A stretch of 36,133 nt of DNA, from positions 1 to 36,133 of the forward strand of contig JALGVT010000044.1 in the NCBI GenBank assembly GCA_025774555.1. The letters run 5' to 3'. Source of the DNA: a candidate division LCP-89 bacterium. GTDB taxonomy: Bacteria; Electryoneota; B3-LCP. The translations under genes and the position numbers were made by a program. The notes under the pieces were generated by a model. It searched no databases, had not been told where the DNA came from, and was given only the letters and a program-made list of their open reading frames with translations. Positions 9,192 through 16,744 of the stretch are shown here, one piece after another (position 1 is the stretch's first letter; each line of letters opens with the position of its first letter).

Positions 9192-9230
9192 GTCTGTAGG
9201 TTGGATTCGCCGAATCCGACGCACGAACTG
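9192..9230. repeat. 39-base repeat upstream of flhG (copy 1)
   Basis: The stretch starts GTCTGTAGG and contains the small palindrome GGATTCG-C-CGAATCC, then GACGCA. A near-identical copy lies at 10771-10809, upstream of fliA. It ends about 8 bases before the flhG start codon, so it would be in the 5' untranslated part of flhG mRNA. Confidence 0.7.
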
Positions 9231-9237
9231 ACAAGAT

Positions 9238-10110
9238 ATGATTATTGACCAGGCTACGAAATTAAGAGATCTGACTAAGATAAAGAGGCAGACGGAGAAG
9301 CACCTCCACCCCGTTCGACGTATCGCAGTAACGTCCGGCAAAGGAGGAGTCGGCAAGTCCAATTTCAGCCTGAACCTCGCTATATGCTTCCAGAGGCTGA
9401 GGCAGAGAGCGCTGCTTGTCGATGCCGATACCAATCTCGCCAATATCGATATTCTTCTGGGCATCCATCCGGAGTACTCCCTTACGGACGTTGTGCTCGG
9501 AGATCGCTTTATCAAGGACATTATCCTGCAGGGACCCGAAGGATTACAAATTATGCCCGCCGGATCCGGAGTTGTTGAATTCATCGGATTAGATGCCGTC
9601 ATCCAGGACCGCATCCAAAACGGTATCGCCGATCTCGAAAGCGGCAGCGACGCCATTATCATAGACACCGGAGCCGGTATCTCCGAAGGCGTCGTTGAAT
9701 TTGCCGCCGGCGCGGATGAGGTTATTGTCTTGACCACGCCGGAACCCACAGCTATTACGGATGCTTATGCCGCCATTAAGGTGATTTCATCGAAGAACGC
9801 AGCGGTAAAATTCCACCTCGTTGTCAATCTGGCAAAAAACCAGAAAGAGGCTCAGGAAGTAGCCAGGAAGATCAGATTGGTCGTAGAAAACTATCTCTCG
9901 TTGAATCTTAATATACTGGGATTTCTACCCTACGACCAGCACGTTCCCAAAGCAGTCTCAATGCAGCAGCCTTTTCTGCTGATGAACCCCCGTTGTCCTG
10001 CAGCCCTGAATGTCATGATGATCGCTAGAAAACTTCTGAAGATTCCAGTGCCTGAAAACAGCGGATCACTGTTGCGCAATCTGTTCACTCGGGGAGGTAA
10101 TATTGGCTGA
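9238..10110 (+). CDS. flhG: MinD-like ATPase FlhG, flagellar number regulator
   Basis: FlhG (YlxH/FleN) is a MinD/ParA-type ATPase that limits flagellar number and stimulates FlhF GTPase. The 290-residue protein keeps the FlhF-activating N-terminal motif DQATKLR (residues 4-10), the deviant Walker A GKGGVGKS (34-41), the Walker A' stretch LLVDADTNLANIDILLG, and IIDTGAGIS. The C-terminal helix expected for membrane binding lies around 270-285. The ATG at 9238 is chosen because it just includes the DQA motif; the Shine-Dalgarno is weak. It overlaps the next gene by 8 bases. Confidence 0.95.
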   Translation: MIIDQATKLRDLTKIKRQTEKHLHPVRRIAVTSGKGGVGKSNFSLNLAICFQRLRQRALLVDADTNLANIDILLGIHPEYSLTDVVLGDRFIKDIILQGPEGLQIMPAGSGVVEFIGLDAVIQDRIQNGIADLESGSDAIIIDTGAGISEGVVEFAAGADEVIVLTTPEPTAITDAYAAIKVISSKNAAVKFHLVVNLAKNQKEAQEVARKIRLVVENYLSLNLNILGFLPYDQHVPKAVSMQQPFLLMNPRCPAALNVMMIARKLLKIPVPENSGSLLRNLFTRGGNIG

Positions 10111-10450
10111 GAATAAACAAAAAGGACCATCACTCAGTTCCCTTGCCGCGCTGACTACTCTGGCAATAGCCCTGTGGACGGAAGTTGATCTGGCGGTCGC
10201 TCTGTTCCGAGCGATAGCCGTCTTTCTCGTTCTTTCACTGCTGACCATGGCTTATCGTGTGGTGATGGCTCGCTTCCTCGCAATCTCTCAAGAGAAAGCC
10301 CAGCGGGAACTTCTGGAAAAAGTACAATTTCAGGCAGAAGAGGAAGAAGCCAAAAGACAGGAAGAACGTAAGAAACGGGAAGAAGAGAGGAAAATGAAAA
10401 ACGCTGCCGACGCGGCTAAACCACCTCCGAATCCGAGCGCTGACGGATAA
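10103..10450 (+). CDS. Small membrane protein with coiled-coil tail, unknown function
   Basis: The predicted 115-residue protein is not recognised. It starts with TTG at 10103, preceded by a strong GGAGG (10093-10097), and overlaps the end of flhG by 8 bases. Two hydrophobic segments lie at about residues 13-30 and 35-56. They are followed by a very charged, probably coiled-coil tail (EEEEAKRQEERKKREEER) and a proline-rich end. The topology suggests a cytoplasmic coiled coil tethered to the inner membrane. Small hypothetical genes between flhG and fliA are common in flagellar loci, and a link to FlhG or polar organisation is possible but unproven. Confidence 0.75.
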   Translation: MAENKQKGPSLSSLAALTTLAIALWTEVDLAVALFRAIAVFLVLSLLTMAYRVVMARFLAISQEKAQRELLEKVQFQAEEEEAKRQEERKKREEERKMKNAADAAKPPPNPSADG

Positions 10451-10556
10451 CAAGGGGTCGTAACAAGGGGTTGACTGCTTCTGACTAATTAAGTTGACAG
10501 TTATATTCTTCAGAGAAGATGAAAAACCGACATCCGACGGGCGAAAAAACTCGTTA

Positions 10557-10636
10557 GCGTCCTACTTCAGTAGGACAGCGCTAAATTAGCCAGGGAACTT
10601 ATTCCCGGGCGGTGTCAGCATATTCAGTTAAACGCC
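10557..10636 (+). repeat. Dispersed two-hairpin element, copy A
   Basis: Stem 1 is GTCCTACT, loop TC, AGTAGGAC (10559-10576, perfect). Stem 2 is CCAGGGAA paired with TTCCCGGG (10590-10609, one mismatch). The tail ATATTCAGTTAAACGCC is shared with copy B (17214-17232). The 5' part upstream of the first stem is only weakly related to copies B and C. Confidence 0.8.
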
Positions 10637-10770
10637 TTAACCCCCCTTGTATTTGTGCCGTTGTACACCCACGTGCGACGGAATAACAAGTTCTTAACAG
10701 ACAGACAAGGGCGTCTGACGGTACGATTTACGATAAGATTTGTCCTTGTTTTGAATTACGAAAAGTTAGA

Positions 10771-10809
10771 GTCTGTAGGGTGGATTCCCCGAATCCGACG
10801 CATAACTGA
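10771..10809. repeat. 39-base repeat upstream of fliA (copy 2)
   Basis: Starts GTCTGTAGGGTGGATTCC and continues CCGAATCCGACGCA. It matches the copy before flhG (9192-9230) at most positions and lies about 23 bases before the fliA start codon. Translating this repeat gives the artefactual open frame seen across 10655-10894. Confidence 0.7.
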
Positions 10810-10832
10810 TACCAAAACAGAAAAACGAACTG

Positions 10833-11588
10833 ATGATGGATCTACAGAAGCTCTGGGAAGACTACCGGAACACCCAGGACGCTCAAACGCGTGAAAGGCT
10901 CCTGCTCCATTATCTGCCTCTGGTGAAAATCGTCGCCGGCAGAATGAAGCAGACGCTGCCTCAAGCGGTGCAACTCGCCGACCTTGAAGGCACAGGAGCG
11001 CGCGGTTTGATACAGGCAATCGACGGTTATGATCATAACCGTGGCATCAAGTTCGAAAGCTATGCCTCGCTTCGTATCCGCGGCGCCATTCTGGACGGAC
11101 TGAGGGAATATGACTGGCTGCCCAGGTCAATTCGTTCCAAATCGAAGTCTCTGGAACGCGCCTTTGAAACATGCGAATGCCGTCAGAGCGGTATTCCAGA
11201 CGACGCTGACGTGGCTGAAGAGATGGGCATTTCCATAGACGATTACTACCAACTTCTCGAAGAAGTGGGTTCATTAAAGATAGTATCCCTCGATAGCGAG
11301 CCCGAAGGCGCTGACGGTGCCGGAAGCTATCACGAAATCATACCCGATTATGACGTTTCGGATCCACTTGAAAATCTCCAGCATGAAGAGGAAAAGCAAC
11401 TTGCTGTCAAGTGGCTTGAAGAGCTGCCGGAACGAATGCGGCAAGTAATGGTATTATATTATTATGAGGAGTTGACGTTAAAAGAGATCGGCGAAGTGTT
11501 GAATCTTTCTGAATCGCGCATCTGTCAGATACATACTTCGGCGATACATTCGATTCGCGCGCGTCTACAATTAGAACATGTCGCATGA
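10833..11588 (+). CDS. fliA: RNA polymerase sigma-28 factor FliA
   Basis: FliA directs transcription of late flagellar and chemotaxis genes. The 251-residue product has sigma-70 region 2 (YLPLVKIVAGRM, then DLEGTGARGLIQAIDGYD and FESYASLRIRGAILDGLRE), region 3 (about 95-150) and region 4 with the helix-turn-helix LTLKEIGEVLNLSESRICQI. The absence of region 1.1 and the length of about 240-250 are typical of FliA. Two ATG codons are adjacent (10833 and 10836) without a clear Shine-Dalgarno. The stop overlaps the next gene (ATGA). No anti-sigma factor FlgM is seen in the window. Confidence 0.94.
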   Translation: MMDLQKLWEDYRNTQDAQTRERLLLHYLPLVKIVAGRMKQTLPQAVQLADLEGTGARGLIQAIDGYDHNRGIKFESYASLRIRGAILDGLREYDWLPRSIRSKSKSLERAFETCECRQSGIPDDADVAEEMGISIDDYYQLLEEVGSLKIVSLDSEPEGADGAGSYHEIIPDYDVSDPLENLQHEEEKQLAVKWLEELPERMRQVMVLYYYEELTLKEIGEVLNLSESRICQIHTSAIHSIRARLQLEHVA

Positions 11589-11872
11589 AATTACTCGCCT
11601 TACAGGACAATCTGACCAAGGTCAAGATTGTCGAGGAGTTGTTTCAACAGACCTTGCGCTTCCCAGATGAGGCGCATCAAGCGCTGGCAAGTGAACTGAC
11701 CAAACAACGAGAGTTGCGCAGGAAACAGGTTATAGACACGAAAAACGCTGAAGCCAATCAAACCCGAAAAAAGAAAGAAGCAGAGGCTGCCAAAGCTCGC
11801 GGCAGAGGAAAACAAGCCGAGGCTAACCCCGAAGAAAGCGTAAGGCAATGTGCAATTGACTTTCTGGTGTAA
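11585..11872 (+). CDS. Small charged protein downstream of fliA, unknown function
   Basis: Not recognised. The 95-residue protein starts with an ATG overlapping the fliA stop (ATGA), which strongly suggests coupled translation. Residues 1-40 look like a helical domain (LTKVKIVEELFQQTLRFPDE), and residues 43-83 are highly charged and alanine-rich (RKKKEAEAAKARGRGKQAEA), probably coiled or disordered. There is no signal peptide or membrane segment. The next gene (HDOD protein) begins 2 bases after the stop. Position directly after fliA would suit a FliA partner, but there is no visible FlgM similarity. Confidence 0.7.
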   Translation: MKLLALQDNLTKVKIVEELFQQTLRFPDEAHQALASELTKQRELRRKQVIDTKNAEANQTRKKKEAEAAKARGRGKQAEANPEESVRQCAIDFLV

Positions 11873-11874
11873 AA

Positions 11875-12774
11875 GTGGACATATCTGTCGTAGATGAAAT
11901 AGATCAAATTCGTTATTTAGCCAGCCGCGTTACGTCTCTGCCCGCCCTGCCTTTATTGGCAACGCGCTTGATGGAAGCCGTAGATGATCCAGATACTTCT
12001 GCATCTGATCTGGCGATACTCATCTCTTCCGATCCGGCGCTGGCAACGAGACTGTTAAAGCTGGCAAATTCAGCTTTCTACGGATTCGCGAGGCGGATTG
12101 GCACTGTGAACCTGGCGGTTGTCGTTTTGGGGTTTGAGACGGTTCGCGATCTGAGCCTTTCGGTGATTATCAGCGACTGCTTTATTCAAGGCTCAAATAA
12201 CGTAGCGCTGGATATGGAGGAATTCTGGAAGCACTCAATTTCGGTTGCCATCGCATCCAGGATGATTTATAAGATGAGCGGAGCAAGTCACCCAGGCGAA
12301 GCATTCATCGCCGGACTGGTTCATGATTTAGGGAAACTGTTTTTATCCAGATATTACCCCGAGGATTATATCCGGGTGTTGAATAAAACTGATCATCAGG
12401 GTTACAACCTGATAGATGCTGAGAAGGAAGTATTTTTAGTCTCTCATCCGGTAGCTGGCGCCTGGTTGTTGGATGAGTGGAATATGCCCGCATGGATGGT
12501 TGAATCGACGAGGAATCACCACGCCCCTGTAGCGGATTCGGAGCATAAGAAACTCGTCTTATCGGTTCACTTTGCCAACCACCTGGCAACCATAATGAAT
12601 ATTGAGGATAAATCGGCAGATTTGAACTTTGATAGCAACCCGGAATTTGAAAAGCTGCTGAAGCTGAGGAAAGATGATCAGGGAGCTATCGATTTCCCAT
12701 TCTATCTGGAAGCAATAAAACAGGAATTGAACCGTTCCGAAGGATTTATAGGAACAATCCGAAAACCTTATTAA
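11875..12774 (+). CDS. HDOD domain signalling protein
   Basis: The 299-residue protein matches the HDOD layout. An N-terminal helical part contains LPALPLLATRLMEAV and the repeated-helix segment ISSDPALATRLLKLANSAFY, typical of the family. The C-terminal half retains HD-like residues: KHSISVA, AGLVHDLGK and NHHAP. HDOD proteins are regulatory relatives of HD-GYP phosphodiesterases, often linked to motility and two-component signalling. Most lack catalysis; here an HD pair is kept, but no GYP motif is seen. GTG at 11875 is the start, following the upstream gene by 2 bases. Confidence 0.9.
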   Translation: MDISVVDEIDQIRYLASRVTSLPALPLLATRLMEAVDDPDTSASDLAILISSDPALATRLLKLANSAFYGFARRIGTVNLAVVVLGFETVRDLSLSVIISDCFIQGSNNVALDMEEFWKHSISVAIASRMIYKMSGASHPGEAFIAGLVHDLGKLFLSRYYPEDYIRVLNKTDHQGYNLIDAEKEVFLVSHPVAGAWLLDEWNMPAWMVESTRNHHAPVADSEHKKLVLSVHFANHLATIMNIEDKSADLNFDSNPEFEKLLKLRKDDQGAIDFPFYLEAIKQELNRSEGFIGTIRKPY

Positions 12775-12805
12775 GCGGTCTGGAATGAATAGCATAGGTG
12801 TTTCA

Positions 12806-14182
12806 ATGAGTAAAAGTGAGAGGTCCCCAGATTCAAACCCGAAGAGAACCTCTTCCCCGTCTGACAGCGGTGGTGAGCGCCGAAACGACAGACCACATCG
12901 ACCGATTTCTCCTGATGTGGAGCCAGTATTTGACGATAAACTGGCTGCCCTCGTCGCTTCTTTTGAAGAGCGAATCGCCAAATTTAAAGCACAAGTCGTC
13001 AGCTTAGAGAACAGAATCACTGAACTTCAATCAGCCAAGGATCGTGCGAAATCGGCGTTTGATGAATTCCTGAATGTTCAGGAATTGAGTGATATGATCC
13101 GCCATACGCACAACCCGCCTAAAGTCGTAAAAATATTGACGGACCTGCTCAGTAAATTTATAGATTACGAAAACTTAGGTGTTTATCTGTTTTCTGACAC
13201 GAAAAATAATCTTGATCCGATCGGTTCGCAGTATGCCCGGCTCCAGCAGGCGGCTCAGAGTCAATACGATGAAGGGATTATTGATTGGGTCATAAGCGAG
13301 CGCAGACCGGTTATAGTACCCTGGACGGAGAGTTTTGGCACTACCACAAAGGAGAAAACGAAAAACCTCATTGTAATTCCCATGATTGTGGGTGAAGATG
13401 CCATTGGAGTAACCATTATGAGCACAACCCGCAGCGCCGATCATTTTTCAGGTCAGGATCTTAAAATGGTTTACTTCGCTGTTTCGCAAGCTGCTGTGTC
13501 GGTGCAGAATGCCCGCGGCACAAACGAAATTCGCACCACCAAAGAATTCCTCTCAGATCTGCTGGAAAATGCGGGTGATATTATATTCTCTATCGATCCC
13601 AATGGTATTTTCTCTTTCATCAATCCTCGTGTGGAAGAACTGGGTTTTAACAAGGACGACCTTCTTAATCAGCATTTCCGACTGTTTTTCAAAGATCAAG
13701 AGACGATTAGGAGGATCAACAGCACTCTGTCTCACGGGAGTAAGCAGATTTTCGATTATGAATTCAGCCGCGGCGCTTATCGAACCCAGGCATATACGGT
13801 CAATCTAGTGCCATTGAGAGGTGAGCGGGGGAGACATTTCAGCGCACTGGGCATCATGAGAAACGTTACCGAAATTTACAATCTGCAGAAAAAACTACTC
13901 GAATCGGAAAGGCTGGCAGCATATACACAGACCGTGATAACCCTGAATCATGAGATTAACAATCCACTGACAACGGTCATGGGAAACGTCTACCTGTTGG
14001 AAAAAGACACTGAGGGCATAAAAGACGATAAACTCAAACAGCGGTTAAGCGTGATTCAGGAAAATTGCCAGCGAATACAACAGGTAATCAAGAAACTGGA
14101 AAGAATCAATGAATTGAAGACGGTCTCCTACCTGGGGAGCACTAAAATGGTTGACCTGGGTGATTTAGATGATGATTCGTAA
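12806..14182 (+). CDS. GAF-PAS-HisKA sensor protein lacking an ATPase domain
   Basis: The start at 12806 is preferred because AGGTG lies five bases upstream; an in-frame ATG at 12785 would add 7 residues but has no spaced Shine-Dalgarno. Order: a disordered, charged N-terminus, a coiled coil (about 45-75), a GAF domain (about 90-235), a PAS domain (about 245-365) and a HisKA-like dimerisation helix with His382 in LNHEINNPLTTVMGN. The protein ends about 75 residues after this histidine at two adjacent stop codons, and no N, G1, F or G2 box follows in any frame before the next gene. It therefore cannot phosphorylate itself in cis. It could be a phosphotransfer partner of the complete kinase at 1793-3595 or a kinase regulator. 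Confidence 0.86.
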   Translation: MSKSERSPDSNPKRTSSPSDSGGERRNDRPHRPISPDVEPVFDDKLAALVASFEERIAKFKAQVVSLENRITELQSAKDRAKSAFDEFLNVQELSDMIRHTHNPPKVVKILTDLLSKFIDYENLGVYLFSDTKNNLDPIGSQYARLQQAAQSQYDEGIIDWVISERRPVIVPWTESFGTTTKEKTKNLIVIPMIVGEDAIGVTIMSTTRSADHFSGQDLKMVYFAVSQAAVSVQNARGTNEIRTTKEFLSDLLENAGDIIFSIDPNGIFSFINPRVEELGFNKDDLLNQHFRLFFKDQETIRRINSTLSHGSKQIFDYEFSRGAYRTQAYTVNLVPLRGERGRHFSALGIMRNVTEIYNLQKKLLESERLAAYTQTVITLNHEINNPLTTVMGNVYLLEKDTEGIKDDKLKQRLSVIQENCQRIQQVIKKLERINELKTVSYLGSTKMVDLGDLDDDS

Positions 14183-14206
14183 TAATACAACATGGGGTGA
14201 AGGATT

Positions 14207-15679
14207 TTGCGGAAGTTCGTTCCATATCTCTTAGCTTTAGTCTTGCTTCCGACGTCTGCCATGTGCAGCAGGTTGATGTCGATCAGCGGCTCTGATAAAG
14301 CGCGGGATAGCTTCATTATTCTGGCTCTACACTTCGACGAGACTGTTCCTTATACAGTTCGTGATGTTGACGGAGGGAGGACGATGTTTCTGTCTATTCC
14401 TGACTGCCAGCTCGAGGAAGAGGCGCGCGACCAACTTTCATCGCTAAGTAACAACTTCATCAACAGCATAGAATTTAACGACGACGGCGGCAATCTCCTC
14501 TTGGAATTCCGGTTCGGAGGTAAGATGAAGCCGGTTGTATGGGAGACCCGTAATCCTTTCAGCCTGGTGCTGGATATTACATCCGTGGGAACCTTGTCTT
14601 CTACCACACCTGCAGTAAAAAGCAAACCGGCACAACAGAAAAAGCCTGTACAGCCGAAGCCAAAACCGGCGCAGCTGGAAAGTCGCACAGAGAAGAAGAA
14701 AGAGGATGATAAGCCCGGCGATGAGCAGAAGAGAGACGTCGAAGAAAGTAAAAAGCCTGTCTTCGTGCCGGCGGGAGTAAGAAAAACCTCTGAGGAGAAA
14801 AAACCTGTAGAATTCAAACCTAAGGGTATTCAACCGCAAAAAGCTTCGGAAGAAAAAACAGCATCACCGAGCCCCGCGCCAACTCGTGCAGTTATTGAAA
14901 TTACGCCTGAAACTCACTTCTATAAAGGATTGACCCTGCATGAAGATGGAAAAAATCAGCAGGCGCTTAAACATTTCCAACAGGCGCGTAAGGACCCGCA
15001 CCTCTTCGCAGAGTCAACCGCAGAAATAGCGGCGATCTATCACCAGCTTGGAAGAACTCAAGAAGAAATCGCTGAATGGGAGAAGCTGTTTTCCCGGCTC
15101 AGAGCTTCAGGCTACTCGCCCTCAGATGAGCTGCTCGGTGGAAACATCCAGGACCTCGACCTGTCGAACAATCCCGGTGGATCACAATCTGATCAGCAGG
15201 GAGCTGCGGAGACGTCCGGTGCCGCGAGTGGATTTCTTATTACTGTTCTATGCGGCATTATTCTGTTGTTAACTGGAGGTTTGGTCTGGCTCTACCTGAT
15301 TGTACGCAAATTGCAGGATAAGCTTGGCATTAAACCTGCAAAGTTGAAAATATCTTTGAAACTGAAGAAGAGTTGGAAAAAGGTGGCAGCCGAGAACGAA
15401 GAAGAAGAGCAAGAAGAAAAAGAGGAATCATCTGAAGAAGAAGAACCTCAAACCAAGCCAGAAGAACCATCGGCTGAAGAGGAATCCACTCCCTGGGGCG
15501 AAGCGGAAAAGCCTGACGACAGACCGAGTGAGGAGACTGCTACAGAGGTAATCTCTTTAAGCGAGCAGGGTTTCTCCATCCAGGAAATCGCCGAAAAACT
15601 CGGATTGGGACAGGATGAAGTACGGCTTATCCTGAATCTGCAGCGAGAGGAAACTGAAACCAGTGAAATGAAAAAATGA
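14207..15679 (+). CDS. Secreted/anchored protein with AMIN-like, TPR and DUF6115-like parts
   Basis: The 490-residue protein starts at TTG 14207 after GGGGTGAAGGA. Residues 1-20 form a signal peptide (KFVPYLLALVLLPTSAMC). An AMIN-like beta domain (about 30-127) follows, then a proline/lysine-rich linker (about 135-230). A TPR pair (about 240-300) includes FYKGLTLHEDGKNQQALKHF. One membrane helix (about 342-368) is followed by a very acidic cytoplasmic linker and a C-terminal helix-turn-helix-like tail, ISLSEQGFSIQEIAEKLGLG, resembling DUF6115 tails found in flagellar clusters. This would bridge periplasm and cytoplasm. Domain names are by pattern; the HTH-like tail may bind protein rather than DNA. 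It overlaps the next gene by ATGA. Confidence 0.78.
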   Translation: MRKFVPYLLALVLLPTSAMCSRLMSISGSDKARDSFIILALHFDETVPYTVRDVDGGRTMFLSIPDCQLEEEARDQLSSLSNNFINSIEFNDDGGNLLLEFRFGGKMKPVVWETRNPFSLVLDITSVGTLSSTTPAVKSKPAQQKKPVQPKPKPAQLESRTEKKKEDDKPGDEQKRDVEESKKPVFVPAGVRKTSEEKKPVEFKPKGIQPQKASEEKTASPSPAPTRAVIEITPETHFYKGLTLHEDGKNQQALKHFQQARKDPHLFAESTAEIAAIYHQLGRTQEEIAEWEKLFSRLRASGYSPSDELLGGNIQDLDLSNNPGGSQSDQQGAAETSGAASGFLITVLCGIILLLTGGLVWLYLIVRKLQDKLGIKPAKLKISLKLKKSWKKVAAENEEEEQEEKEESSEEEEPQTKPEEPSAEEESTPWGEAEKPDDRPSEETATEVISLSEQGFSIQEIAEKLGLGQDEVRLILNLQREETETSEMKK

Positions 15680-16722
15680 AAGTCCGCAGTGTCGGTCAGA
15701 GTAAAACAACGCAGGGAAGATCAACCACCCTGGTGCCCGGGCAATTGGTTCACGGACGAGTGATTACTAAAATAAGCCCGGGTTTTTTTCGCGTTGGCGC
15801 CGGAGGTCAGGTTTTCATCGCGGAATCTGAGCTGCCGCTGTTTAAAGGTCAGAAGCTCACTGCCCGCGTCGAATCCGGCGGCGGGAAGGTTTTCCTGAGA
15901 ATATTTGAAGATGAAACCGCAAGAGCTGCGCGGCTCGATAAAGAGATTGACACGAACGAGATTGTACGAGTACTGAAAGGATTGGGATATTCTCCTGATC
16001 AGATGGAGATTATCGAATTTCGTGAGCGACTTGACCGCTGCCGTCAATACGGTTACTTTCCCGGCGCAGAACCTTCAGACGTCTGGATTTTAGCTATACT
16101 CTGGACGAAAGGCTTGAAGAGCGGAGCAGATGCATTTGCTCTGCTAAGCTTTTATCTTCGACAAGCCGGAAGAATGCATGTAATCATAAATAATCATGTC
16201 AAACTGGCAGAATTCCTGACGTTTCCGCATGATGATCCGTCGCCAATCGAAGAGGATGCCACAGCCGAGACTACATTTTTCGATACGCAGCTTCCTGATA
16301 ATGAAGCTGATTACCACCGCTTAAGAACAATAGAAGCTGGTGAACTTATAAATAGAACTGCAGAGCAGAACGGCAGATTCACGCACTCCGACAACCCGGA
16401 AATTACCTTGAGCGCACTCTATTATCATGATGCTGGTAAGAGACAGGGACGGTGGATTGATAATCCGTCCACACCTCAGGTAATGATTGAAGCTGTTGAA
16501 GCGCAGGGCGTAATCAGATCGAGGATCCACTGTCTTCAGGGTAAGGAATCATCCTCTAATGACATATTGGACAGATGGCAGAAGAGTTGGGAAGCAAATG
16601 TTCGCCGCTTCGACTGGGAGCTTGAAAGTCACGAAGTGTCGATTCTTCAAGACCCTGAAATTTTAAGGTTTATGTTCTGGAGAATATGGAAACCAGAGCA
16701 AGTTCGTAATATAACAGCATAG
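15676..16722 (+). CDS. Possible FliK-like flagellar protein (uncertain)
   Basis: Not firmly recognised; 348 residues, no signal peptide. Residues 20-80 (LVPGQLVHGRVITKISPGFF, then AESELPLFKGQKLTARVESG) resemble the small beta-barrel segment seen in long FliK-like hook-length proteins, where 'PL..GQ.L...V' precedes a helical region. Residues 95-180 are helical (GYSPDQMEIIEFRERL). The end is tryptophan-rich (RFMFWRIWKPEQ), which is not typical of the FliK C-terminal domain. The ATG overlaps the stop of the upstream gene (ATGA). FliK-like function is an inference from this pattern and the neighbourhood. It could be a cluster-specific assembly factor instead. Confidence 0.55.
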   Translation: MKVRSVGQSKTTQGRSTTLVPGQLVHGRVITKISPGFFRVGAGGQVFIAESELPLFKGQKLTARVESGGGKVFLRIFEDETARAARLDKEIDTNEIVRVLKGLGYSPDQMEIIEFRERLDRCRQYGYFPGAEPSDVWILAILWTKGLKSGADAFALLSFYLRQAGRMHVIINNHVKLAEFLTFPHDDPSPIEEDATAETTFFDTQLPDNEADYHRLRTIEAGELINRTAEQNGRFTHSDNPEITLSALYYHDAGKRQGRWIDNPSTPQVMIEAVEAQGVIRSRIHCLQGKESSSNDILDRWQKSWEANVRRFDWELESHEVSILQDPEILRFMFWRIWKPEQVRNITA

Positions 16723-16744
16723 ATGAACCAGCCTGTTTTTAATC

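Larger units (their letters stand above)
10451..10832. other. Gene-free, repeat-rich spacer between the small membrane gene and fliA
   Basis: No convincing gene is present in these 382 bases. The left end has two AACAAGGGGT units (10448-10471) related to the palindrome after flhF. The middle holds copy A of the dispersed two-hairpin element (10557-10636), and the right end holds copy 2 of the GTCTGTAGG repeat (10771-10809). A small inverted repeat CAGAC/GTCTG lies near 10701-10718. The fliA promoter should be in or after this region, but I see no confident -35/-10 pair. Confidence 0.7.

Noticed and set aside
9102-9749. A 215-residue open frame on the minus strand across flhG
   Set aside because: It is antisense to a clear FlhG frame, has no ribosome site or recognisable domain, and is a codon-bias shadow.
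10655-10894. A 79-residue open frame before fliA
   Set aside because: It is a translation of the GTCTGTAGG repeat and runs into the fliA frame in another phase.
14183-14206. A frameshift removing the ATPase domain of the GAF-PAS-HisKA protein
   Set aside because: Only 24 bases separate the stop from the next gene, and no N or G box appears in any frame nearby, so the domain is absent and not merely out of frame.
14350-14817. A 155-residue minus-strand open frame
   Set aside because: Low-complexity Ser/Phe/Cys-rich translation antisense to the lysine-rich linker of the TPR protein.
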